This document shows positions 54,581-63,583 of a DNA stretch of 64,000 nt, one piece after another. This stretch comes from Cymbomonas tetramitiformis (taxonomy: Eukaryota > Chlorophyta > Pyramimonadophyceae > Pyramimonadales > Pyramimonadaceae). Numbering within the stretch: the stretch's first letter is position 1; each line of letters begins with the position of its first letter. The translations under genes and the position numbers were made by a program. The stretch is taken from assembly GCA_001247695.2 (NCBI GenBank), contig LGRX02003711.1, positions 62,001-126,000 of the forward strand, in the 5' to 3' direction. The notes under the pieces were generated by a model. That model worked only from the letters and a program-made list of their open reading frames with translations, ran no database searches and was not told where the DNA came from.

Positions 54581-55660
54581 ATGGACGACAAAATTAAAAA
54601 ATTCGGCGAAGTGGAAAAATACGGGATTAAATTTCTTAAGAATTCGACAAAAGAGTGTGGCGCTCAAAATGAGATTTTGTCAACCTTAAAAAAAGATGAG
54701 GTACCAATAAAATTGTGGTATGGCAATAAACCGCAACTTTGGGGAAAGGTTAATACAACTCAAATGAAAATGCTTTTAGTAAAAAATCATGGTTTATATG
54801 AAATCATACATGATAAAAACGCAAAAGTTTATTTTGACATAGATGACAAGGAAAAAATCGATTTGAAACAAGTCAAAGATAGAATAAGTGAGCAATTTCC
54901 AAATGCTCAATTTCAAATTAGTGGCTCTTGCGGTGTTGATAAAAAGGATCGCTTAAATATAGCTACCATGTGATTTTGTCTAATTATTTTTTTCAGCATA
55001 ATGAAATGAAGCAAATGTTGAAATTTTTTGCAAACTCATTGGATCAAGATATGTACCATGGCAATAGAACAATAGATTCCCAAATTTACTCTAAATCACA
55101 ATGCATAAAGTGTGTTAATCAATCTAAATCCAATGATTCAAGAATTCAATCAATGATTGAAGGTGATTCAAATGTGCTTAAGCATTGCATTTCATTGGAC
55201 TTTGACCATGATGCTATAGATATAAACACTTTAAGTTGGGGATGGCTTATGGTTAAAAATATTGAAGAATGCGGTACCATGAGTAACCCAACACAAGCCA
55301 TAAACTTGTGTGATATACCACAATTAAATAAAACTCTTCCACAAAATTTTAATTGGTACAATTGCAACCCTATTCAAGTGTTAAATCTAATTCCAAATGA
55401 AAAAAGAGGTCATCCAAATGCGTTGAACCATATGTTATCTTGGCAAATTATGCTATATAGCCACTTTAATGGCATATCTTTAAAAGAACTTTTAGGATGG
55501 GTGATACAAAAGGATAATTCCCAAAGTAGAATCCAAAAATATTCTTCTTATTGGAGTCAAGCTTCCAATTATCAATCTCCTCACATTAATTGGATAAAAT
55601 CATTGCTTGAAAGGTTTTAGCCCAAAATTGGGGAGGATACATATGGGAAATTGTTTAGAG
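54581..55660 (+). pseudogene. PrimPol-type archaeo-eukaryotic primase, frameshifted (viral)
   Basis: ATG 54581 follows ATTATAG. The first frame has the catalytic VYFDIDD (Asp86, Asp88; motif I of AEP primases). Near 54950 the frame shifts, and the next frame supplies SYHVILSN (the sxH motif). TIDSQIYSKSQCIKCVNQSK follows, matching the third catalytic Asp and the downstream basic segment of PrimPol families. The second frame stops at TAG 55618-55620 but reads on sensibly for about 20 codons. The protein would prime and possibly extend DNA. It lies directly upstream of the helicase sequence in the same orientation, so the two were probably one primase-helicase polyprotein. Confidence 0.7.
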
Positions 55661-56137
55661 ATTGGGGCACAATAAAAATAAGGTAGAATGTCAAAAACCT
55701 ACACACCATAGTTGGCTAGATTTGAAAATACCTTTTGACGATGGAGCTCGCACGATTTACTTGACTAGTAAAATGGGAAAAGGCAAAACACATGCATGCA
55801 TTAATTACATTGACCATGAAGACTATTTATGTGAAAAAGCCAACCCTAAAAAAGCGAGCATAATATGGTTTTCGAAAAACATAGCATATTGCAAAAATGT
55901 TATTCAAAGGTTAGAAGAAGCCAAGCTTGGGCTTAAAAATTACAAAAAATTCACAAAAGCTAATCAAGATGATATTCAATATTGCGATAGATTAGTCATG
56001 TCCATGAAGTCTTTGCACAAAACAATAAATGCAACATATGATATTGTGATTTTAGATGAGGTTGAGTCCTATCCAAGTACTTGGAAATCAAGTACTCATA
56101 AAGACAACTTGGATATGAATTGGTTAATATAATAAAA
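55640..56137 (+). pseudogene. Origin-binding-type helicase, N-terminal part (viral)
   Basis: IYLTSKMGKGKTHACI is a Walker A motif (55767-55810), VMSMKSLHKTI is the spacer segment, and DIVILDEVESYPSTW is the Walker B / DEVES box (about 56040). This set, with S.MG.GKT and DEVES, is characteristic of the origin-of-replication-binding helicase family (herpesvirus UL9-like, PF02399 as I recall it). The ORF is cut at 56137 by a retroelement and resumes at 59573. Before the break it already has frameshifts (near 55650 and 56125). Confidence 0.7.
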
Positions 56138-59100
56138 CTTTCGCTGTAAGAAGCGGTATGTGCGGTAAAGTAATAAGCACGTGGGTAAGTCAACACAGTA
56201 CGACCGGTCGCGCGGCTCGAAAAAACAGGTGATAATAAACTGTTTCCCAAGAATAGCACCAAAGTAATAATGTATAAAAAATACTTCTGTACAAATAACG
56301 ATACTGAAATATACCGGAGCTTTAGCTTGGCTACCTAGAAGCTTTTCGACCCGTGCCAACAGGTCTTCCTCAGTAGGCTTTGCAAAAACTAAAATAGTTC
56401 GGCTTCAAAGATGAATAAGTCACGGATAACTAACCAGTCGCTAGTGCAATATGGTAGTCGGATATGCAGAAACAGTCAGCAGCCCCAAGTGGGACGGCTG
56501 TGATAAGTAAGATATGCACTGTCTCACGTAAAAATCTGTCAAAAATCCTGACGCTTTCGTAATACAGGGCCGCAGGAGCCGGCCGACCGAGAAAAGCTGG
56601 CATACAAACTGCTGCTGTCTCACGTAAAAATCTGTCAAAAAGTCTGACGCATTCGTAATACAACACCGGAAAATTAATTGCACAAAGAGAACAAAGAAAG
56701 CATACATCCAAAAGGGTCATTTCTTGGCTGCAAAGAAGATCTCAGGCCCAAGAGGGCCGTCATGAAGTTGTAGCCAAGTAACTCACGCATCTCAGAAAAG
56801 CAACTGGGTTGGCAGCCAACCCCAGTGCACTGGCCCGAGGGCCAACCACCCGCAGACCCGGTCCAGCTACCACCATCAGCTGGATCACACCACTCACCAC
56901 CCTGTAGTCTGCTCCATAACCCCCGTGAGGGGGCACTCAAATTACCACGTCTGCTGAAAGGTTCTCAAAGCCTCATCCCAGCCAGCTCAAGCCTTCTGTG
57001 CAGCCGATTCCAGAAGCCGAGGGGGGACCTAGCCACCATTTTCTCGATCGCTTCGAAGAGTCAGCCTTTTGGATAGCCCTGCCATCTCAGCTCCCGAAGC
57101 ACATCCACGATCGCCGCAGCCTTCAAGTGGTCCTCCGTGCAGTGCCTCTCAATCCTGTAGAGGGCATTAAGAGTACTCGCCATTTTTTGCACCCGGCCAC
57201 TGTCAGAGTCAAAAGCCACAAACGGGAAGAAGGTCAACTGTCCCGAGCTCGATCCCGCCTGGACATTCTTAGTGATCGACTTTGCCCGGACCCCGCACGT
57301 GTCCACCGAAAGCAACATTCCGCAGAACACCCAACTGAGACCCTCGGAGGTTTGTTCCACTGTCACGCCTTCCGGGTAACAATCCTGAAGATACCCGCCA
57401 AACACTCGTCGCATCTCATCCAGTGCCCCGCTGTCCGCATCGCCGTTGCCCGTGACCAAAAGAAGGCAATCGTCCATCAGCCGCGTGCCCACGATTTTCA
57501 CGCCCGTCAGTCTCCGATCCGCCCCGAGTGATTGTGTCCATTGCCGCTCGCCGTAGACACACACACACTGTGCCAATCCCGGGCTGGCGCCGCCACCAAT
57601 TCCTATGCCACAAGTCTGCCTCACCAGGTGTCCGCCGACAAATAGGAAGCCGTTGTCAAGGATAAACCTCACTCCGGCCAGAATATGAGAGCCGCCGTCA
57701 TTTTCACAGCCACTCGCCTCGGGGTGCCTGCCTCGTACCAAGACACTCCCTTCCTGCCTCTCGTGTTCACCAAAACTCCTGCACACTCCTGCATCGCCGT
57801 GGTCACAACTAGCTCAGCCGCTGAGAGCATCACAGACGGCCTCAATCTCACATACATCTCTTTCACGTCGAACCCGGCCGCCATCACTGTGTCCCCAGCC
57901 TCGATCGCCGAGTTAAACAAAGAGAGCCGTCCAACAATTTCCTGCGTAGCCGCCACGTTGAAGTGTCCCGTCAGCCCGCCAATCAGGAAGCACAGTGCTC
58001 TGCCAACCCGGTTTTGAAGCATTCTGTCCGGTGAGGCAAAACAAGGAACCACCGGGCGCCTCTTCTCCCACAACGAGGAATCCTTATGCTTCAGCAGCAA
58101 ATAGAGCGTACCGAATATGCCATCAGTGAAAAACGTTGCCACCTGATCAAGTCCCGCCGCTCTGAAACTCAGCCGCATTTTTCTCACAGCTTCCACACTC
58201 TCCATTGTCACCCTCTCATAGCCTCCGCCGTCACGTTCCTCACGGAGCCAGCCTTGGTAGACCTGGCAGCACACGCCAAATCCCACCGCGACGTTCCTGT
58301 CAAGTGGTCCCCGGGCCAAGCCAGACATCTTCGTCGCCAGTTGCCAAACGTCTGTCAGGGCCGGGACGCCTGTCCCGCCAGTTTCGATAGCCGCTTGCTT
58401 CTCATTTCCCGCCACTTTCATCACCGCCGCAGCAACGTCCCCGCCAAGAGACTGCAGGAGGAGTCCCGCCGCCACACCGCCCTTCATTAGCTTACGAAAA
58501 CGATCCAAGATCCGGACCTCCTCCGCAAATCCACGAGTCTGTGGGCGGACCTGCATAACCAACCTCCAGCAGAAGTCCAAACCCCACTCAGCCGAATACA
58601 TCACGCCCCGGTCATTGACCGAACTCGCCACTGCTCTAGAAAGTCTGGAGAGTCCCTGATCAATAACCGGTTTTAGCTTCGCCGCGGCCCTGTTCTGAAT
58701 CAGAAGAATACCCACGTCGAACCTTGCTCCAGTCGACCGATCGGCGAAGCCTAGAGCACTCTGCGGAGCCAGGAATTTGAACTTCTTCTTTTGTAACAGG
58801 CACACCAGTTCAACCCCATCACACTCATCCCACCGCTCCCAGTAAGGAACCACAAGTACAACTCGAACGGGTTTTCGTGTCGTTCGTGCGGAGAGAATTG
58901 CGTGGGCGATACACTTGCGAATATGCGAAACGGTATAAATAGGATTTCCAAGAGCAAGCACGTGCCATAAAAATCTGTACGCATTGTCAATAGATCCGAA
59001 AACAGTGTCCTCGCTATATGGGGTGCAAAACATTGCGCTGTTTAGGCTGACGTCTAGCGGTGAGGCGAAAAGCTCATCAAGCAGTGAAAAACAGAAGCGG

Positions 59101-59572
59101 ATCGCGTCCTGAACAAAGTACGGCGTAATCCAGTAATCCTGCGTCACAAGCTGCGACCAAGCACACAGTCTCCGCACCAGCTCGCGGATAAGCTCTGTCA
59201 CTGCTGTCTTCGCACGACCCCGAGCAACACCGCAGGCGTCGAGCCGCTTAAGCAGAAAAATAAATCTGTGCCAGGTCACTTGGACCTTCAGTCCCTCAGC
59301 ACCGCAAACTGCTACAAAAAAGGTCTCGTTAGAGAAGTTTTCAATCAGGGTAACTCGAGCACCGCCGTCCACAGAACACTGCCAGGGGAGAAGTCTCCGG
59401 ATCGCTGCAGTTGAAACTGTTTCAAAGAAAGTGAATTGGCTCAGAAAATCAGTAGTACTCGCGAGCGAAAAATCAGCCGTCTCTTCGATCTGCGCTGGAG
59501 TGTCGCTCAGGCTCCTGTTTAGTGGCAGGAATTCCCCCGAAAGTTCGGTAGTGCGAAAACATATATCTTGAG
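56138..59572 (-). mobile_element. Retroelement of 3.4 kb inserted in the viral helicase, 9-bp target duplication
   Basis: ATAATAAAA stands on both sides (56129-56137 and 59573-59581). The helicase sequence is collinear across the insert, so the boundaries are secure. The element runs on the minus strand and carries a reverse transcriptase. Its ORF is open right up to the 5' boundary without an early ATG, which suggests 5' truncation. The 3' part (56138-57060) is non-coding, has a direct repeat (GTCTCACGTAAAAATCTGTC at 56520 and 56615), and ends in TTCTTACAGCGAAAG without poly-A. Confidence 0.85.
57061..59572 (-). pseudogene. Reverse transcriptase of the inserted element, frameshifted
   Basis: The first frame (from the 5' edge to TGA 57669) has RRPVVPCFASPDRML (RT motif 1/2-like) and AAGFDVKEMYVRLRP, a motif A with its Asp. 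Near 57690 the frame shifts. The second frame, to 57061, has FVGGHLVRQTCGIGIGGGAS (motif B-like), VGTRLMDDCLLLV (motif C with DD) and a motif D/E region. The Q..G...G..SP.LA pattern and the YPEG...SEG stretch recall Penelope-like and telomerase-related RTs more than LINE RTs. No GIY-YIG or other endonuclease is seen. The family is tentative; the catalytic Asp residues are present. Confidence 0.65.
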
Positions 59573-60195
59573 ATAATAAAAGGCGCTAAAAAGATTATTC
59601 TAATGGATGCCTTTCCTAATAAAAAGACCATAGAGTGGTTTACCAAAGTTGCAAAACATGAGGTGCTTACATGGAGTGTTACATCGCCATCTCCTACTAG
59701 AACATTACATGAATACGCCCATAAAGATAATTGGTTAGGTTCTATAGTTCAAGCCATTAACAATGGGGAAAATATAAGTATATACTAGTATGTAGTATTA
59801 TCCATTTAAGACCGATTTTAAAAAAGGGAAAACTGTGTGGTGTTATGGCATGAATTCCTTTAAAGATCAATTATGTAAATGGACAAACCTTAAAGAAAAT
59901 GACATACTTTGTTATCATGGAGATGTAGATGATAAGCACAAAAAACATTATTATCATATGTAAATGATGTATGGAATAAAGCTAGGGTTGTTATATCAAA
60001 CATGAGCATTAGTGTGGGAGTAAATTTTGATGTAAAAAACTTTTTTCATAAACAATATGCTTTTTATATAATCCACCCATGGTTAATATTGGGGATTTTC
60101 CCCCAAAATCTATATAGAATTAGACACACTATTACAAATGAAGTTCACATTTATTCCATGCCTTATATTAGGCAAGTTGAAGGATTTTCCCTTCC
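59573..60195 (+). pseudogene. Origin-binding-type helicase, C-terminal part (viral)
   Basis: After the insertion the helicase resumes with IILMDAFPNKKTIEWF, equivalent to the LDAFP segment that follows DEVES in this family. Further on, KTVWCYGMNSFKDQL, DILCYHGDVDDK and VVISNMSISVGVNFD (helicase motif V) appear in three successive frames (changes near 59790 and 59955). YIRQVEGFSLPYD marks the end of the recognisable part near 60200, where a minus-strand gene begins. Confidence 0.65.
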
Positions 60196-60543
60196 TTATG
60201 ACCTGTGCTTGACAATGACTTGTGCCTCCGCGTCGCTTATACTACTTTCGGACTCGCTAGAAGAATCGTCTTTTTCTATAATAATTTGTTGTTTAGGCTT
60301 TTTGGAAGACCGTTTGGACATTTTTGGAAGGGGTACCAACTCGTCACTGTTTCATTTTGTAGCTTTCTCTATAGTTTCTTGGGCTTGTACAAGCTTTTGT
60401 TTCTTTTCAAGCTCATTTGCTGTTTGGAGGTCCCTTTTGTCGTGTGCCTTTTTGCGTCTAGTTTCAAGTGCTTTGGCTCGGCATTGTGCTAACCTATCTA
60501 ACGTAGCTTGATCTTCTATTTTTTCCCCTTTCGCAAAACCCAT
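60196..60543 (-). CDS. Small lysine-rich viral protein with an in-frame TGA
   Basis: From ATG 60543 the ORF reads MGFAKGEKIEDQATLDRLAQ and a coiled-coil, Lys/Arg/Glu-rich helix to TGA at 60352-60354 (63 residues). The same frame continues to TAA 60196-60198 with KMSKRSSKKPKQQIIIEKDD and an acidic Ser/Asp-rich stretch, which looks like the rest of the same protein (115 residues). The TGA may be a mutation. A short promoter shared with the divergent gene at 60653 lies upstream. Function unknown; DNA binding is plausible from the composition. Confidence 0.5.
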
Positions 60544-60652
60544 AATGTTATATATATTACTATAGACAAGATATATATTTTTCGGGTGATGACAAGTGCT
60601 TTTTAGCGTTTTGTAATCGATTTGAATATATAACAATATAGTATATATAGAC
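60544..60652. promoter_or_regulatory. Divergent viral promoter region
   Basis: 109 bases between two divergent ATGs. Near the minus-strand start is CTATAGTAATATATATAAC (read on that strand); near the plus-strand start is CAATATAGTATATATAGAC. The near-mirror arrangement of TATAG/TATATA blocks supports initiation in both directions. Confidence 0.5.
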
Positions 60653-60925
60653 ATGGAACAAGTTGTGTCAAAATTAGGCAATATCTATTACAAAAAAGAC
60701 GACGAAAAAAATCGAGCGCAAAGTGCAAAACATTATGAAACTCACAAAATTGAAGTTTTGAAAAAGAGGTTGTTGCAAAATAGGATGGCAAAAGGATTGC
60801 CCGTACGTAACAACTCATTGGAAAAATATGGGGTCACGGTTCTTGACATATTAAATACTTTTGACGATACGATGAGTGGTAAAGTGGCATGTCAATATAT
60901 ACGACAACTTGAGTTGCATACGTAA
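60653..60925 (+). CDS. Hypothetical viral protein, 90 residues
   Basis: An intact ORF from ATG 60653 (MEQVVSKLGNIYYKKDDEKN) to 60925. Lys-rich, mostly helical; RLLQNRMAKGLPVRNNSLEK in the middle. No family recognised. It lies 68 bases before the DNA polymerase gene in the same direction, with a TATATATAGAAT promoter-like stretch between them. Confidence 0.55.
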   Translation: MEQVVSKLGNIYYKKDDEKNRAQSAKHYETHKIEVLKKRLLQNRMAKGLPVRNNSLEKYGVTVLDILNTFDDTMSGKVACQYIRQLELHT

Positions 60926-60993
60926 GTTAGAAAAAACTTCCGAAAATTAATTTCTTGTATATATAGAATACACACATATTATAGGGAAATACT

Positions 60994-62227
60994 ATGTCCA
61001 AAGCCAAGCTTACCGCCAACCAATGGGAACGCTTGAAGAAGAATACCAACTTGGACGAAGACGATAGGGTAGATTTAATACGATTGTATCAACGTCGAAC
61101 TAAGAAAGGCGGAAATGTCAACTTGCTTACCAAAAATGAATTTGATGCAAGAGGCAAGGCAACGAAAGCCGACACCTATGTTACACTAAAGAAACATATC
61201 GAAAAGCACTCAACCGATGGGACTGAGTATGTTATACCTTTCGATGTATTTCTGACCAAGCCATTAGAGCATTGGATAGGTCAACAACAAAATGATACTA
61301 AAGAGGTGATACGTATGGCTGGTGAGTTTGAGGACAAATATGAAACCACGCCAATCACGGAAAATGACAGACTAAAATTGTACGAAAAATTGAATCAAAT
61401 CGCCCAATCTGATGCACTAAAAGAACATGGACCGGCAAAAACCATTAAGCTTTTTAAGTACACTACAAAATTACCTACGGGGAAAGGGTGTAGTTTAGCT
61501 TCGCCAAAGTCTATTTCGGAGGTGTTTCGAAAACGTGCGACAATAATAACCATACGCAATAATGACGCACTTTGCTTTGATAGGTGCATTGTGATCCTTG
61601 ACAACATAAACTGGAAAGGTCAATCTCACGTGTATAAAAATCTCATACGTGACCACCATGGCATTTTAACTCGAAAAGCCCAAGAATTGCGGAATTGTAT
61701 GGACATCGCTTTAGCGGAAGGAATTTCTATAACACAAGTTTACCGATATGAAATGAAATTTCGACGAAACATTCGTGTATACGCGTTGACATCAATCGGA
61801 CCAAAATTGATTTATCCATATTGTGATGAAAATCGTTCTTCTCTATTATACAAAGACGATTGGCATTCAGTGTATTATAATGGGCACTATGACGTCATAA
61901 CTAACATCAATGCCTTTTTGGGACATAACTACAAACGGCATTGCCCGCGGTGTAAATCAAAACGATGCAAGTTCGCTAATCCTCAACAAAGAAAGCAATT
62001 TAAGACGTGGACTAGATGTGACGATTGTGGTTGCACCTTTTATGATCGAGAATGTTACGATTTTCATAAATCGTCGTCAGTTTGTAAAAGCTATTTGTAT
62101 TGTGAACAATGCAAGACTAGGTATCCAAACGATGTTAGCATCGCACGCGCACGTGTGCGGGCATAAGGTTTGCGATAACTGCAGAAAAGAAAAAAGAAAA
62201 AACCACGCCCGTCGGGCGTATGAGTAA
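60994..62227 (+). pseudogene. DNA polymerase B, protein-primed (polinton/PLV) type, N-terminal part only
   Basis: ATG 60994 follows TATTATAGGGAAATACT. The 390-codon frame lacks the polymerase core. DRCIVILDNINWKGQSHVYK, GHYDVITNINAFLGHNYKRH and the cysteine-rich CPRCKSKRC, CDDCGCTFYDRECYDFH match the region that precedes the exonuclease and palm domains in protein-primed PolB of polintons and related viruses. Near 62130 the frame shifts; the new frame supplies HVCGHKVCDNCRKEKRKNH, continuing the zinc region, and stops at 62225-62227. Just beyond lies a LINE fragment, so the exonuclease, YxDTDS and other palm motifs are lost. The polymerase is therefore dead here. Confidence 0.65.
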
Positions 62228-63583
62228 ATTAATTTCCCCGGCCCTACTCTGGGCCGGACCGCCACAAGTGGCGGTCTTAAATGGACAATTTACACTGGGT
62301 GGTTTTCATCTTTTTCGTCCTCTTGCTTTTCTTGTCTGAGTCTCCTGTATAGCTGGTAGGTGCTGTGTGCGTAGTTCACCGTCAGATCGTGTATCCTTTG
62401 TAGTGCCTGCATGGCCTCTTTTCTATCGAGTCCAAGTTGCTCGAGTATGTCTCGGTTGTGCTTGTACACCGTGCCTGTCCTGCCCACTGTGAAGACATGG
62501 AGTTTGGCACGGAATCCGTGTCTGCGTAGCAATTGTAGCAGTGGTCCGTATTTCATGTACTTTTCCAAGAGCTTGGGTCCCCATTTTTCATCGTCGGTGT
62601 GGGCCACCTCAATGAGGTGTAGGTTTTTGACTCTTGCTGGTGCTTCCTGTTGTGTGCATTCCCAACCGTCCTCTAGGTCGTCCAGGCCCTCTATCATGAC
62701 TATGTCTACAAAGCTCGGTATGGTGTCGGGTCCATCGTTCCTGCTTGGGTTGTCCTTCCCGTCGTGCCTGCATTGCCCTCTGGTGAGTATGTAATTCGGG
62801 AGTACCCTTGGCTTAACCCCTGGGTCCCTCTTTTTTCCGGTGTAGGCGAGGACTTTGCACCCTCCTTTCCTATGGTGGTCAAGTATGTGTTTTAGTTCGT
62901 CTGCATGGGCGTCCGCCCTATCCGAGAACATTCCTCGCATTTGTGGGTTGTTGCATCCACCTAGGGCGTGCCCTACTCTCATGAGGAAGCCCTTTGCGTA
63001 ATCCACCCCTTTGTGTCCACATCCTTCCAGGGTGCACTTTCCGCTTCCTCCGGCTGAGTTTTTCGCCGTCTCATAGTCTTGTGCTGGCAGTATTCTCAGT
63101 CTGCATTTGAGTATTGTTTTTCGTGCCGCAAAGGTGGCTCGTTTCCAGAAGCCGTTCGCTATTTTGTGTAGTGGCTTGTCTCCCTTGAGGTGCCTCATTG
63201 TTTCGTTTAGCCAGTTTTCGGTGGCCTTGCCCTCTTGAACCGGGGGGACGTTCCTGTTTTTCGTTCGGTTGTGTGTCATGTCGTGCTTCCGTTGTTTCCA
63301 TCTTGTTCTGGGCATCGGGTCCTCCATCATCGCATGGACTCTGAACTCCTCCGTGATCCGGTCATGGTACACTTGTCTTTCATTTGCCGGTCCCCCTTGA
63401 GGCGCTTCCTGCTGTTCAATGAGTTCATTGAGCATCCCAAAAATTTCTTCTTCGTTGTGTTCCTCTTGGGTCACTTCAAGTCTCTCCGCGAGCTCGTTGA
63501 ATTCCTCAAATATTTCTTCCCCTTCAGAGGGTTGGGGTGGTGTCTCTGCGGGTTTGGGGTCGCTTCCTTGGGTGAGGTCTGTT
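62228..63583 (-). mobile_element. 5'-truncated 3' fragment of a LINE related to the one at 1-12890
   Basis: The minus-strand ORF is collinear with the C-terminal 350 residues of the first LINE (knuckle plus RLE). Its frame is open up to 63583, where the dispersed repeat starting at 63584 begins, so the 5' part is missing. The 3' end has two abutting hairpins (62238-62257 and 62258-62275: CCGGCCC/GGGCCGG and ACCGCCA/TGGCGGT) followed by AT-rich bases and then the polymerase pseudogene. No target duplication can be seen because the other side is not polymerase sequence. Confidence 0.8.
62290..63474 (-). CDS. LINE C-terminal protein: zinc knuckle and restriction-like endonuclease, open frame
   Basis: A 394-residue open frame from ATG 63474, unbroken unlike the first copy. 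CTLEGCGHKG...GHALGGC (about residues 150-178) is the knuckle. The RLE shows IPSFVDIVMIEG (Asp), NLHLIEVAHTDD (Glu) and LEKYMKYGPLLQLL (Lys), with FTVGRTGTVYKHN downstream. By homology it would bind and cut target DNA in retrotransposition. The ATG is only the first in frame; the native protein would start far upstream. The open frame suggests a fairly recent insertion, or retention of a free nuclease. Confidence 0.7.
   Translation of the reverse strand: MTQEEHNEEEIFGMLNELIEQQEAPQGGPANERQVYHDRITEEFRVHAMMEDPMPRTRWKQRKHDMTHNRTKNRNVPPVQEGKATENWLNETMRHLKGDKPLHKIANGFWKRATFAARKTILKCRLRILPAQDYETAKNSAGGSGKCTLEGCGHKGVDYAKGFLMRVGHALGGCNNPQMRGMFSDRADAHADELKHILDHHRKGGCKVLAYTGKKRDPGVKPRVLPNYILTRGQCRHDGKDNPSRNDGPDTIPSFVDIVMIEGLDDLEDGWECTQQEAPARVKNLHLIEVAHTDDEKWGPKLLEKYMKYGPLLQLLRRHGFRAKLHVFTVGRTGTVYKHNRDILEQLGLDRKEAMQALQRIHDLTVNYAHSTYQLYRRLRQEKQEDEKDENHPV

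Noticed and set aside
60205..60511. Plus-strand ORFs opposite the small lysine-rich viral gene
   Set aside because: Ser/Cys/Phe-rich shadows of the minus-strand reading frame.
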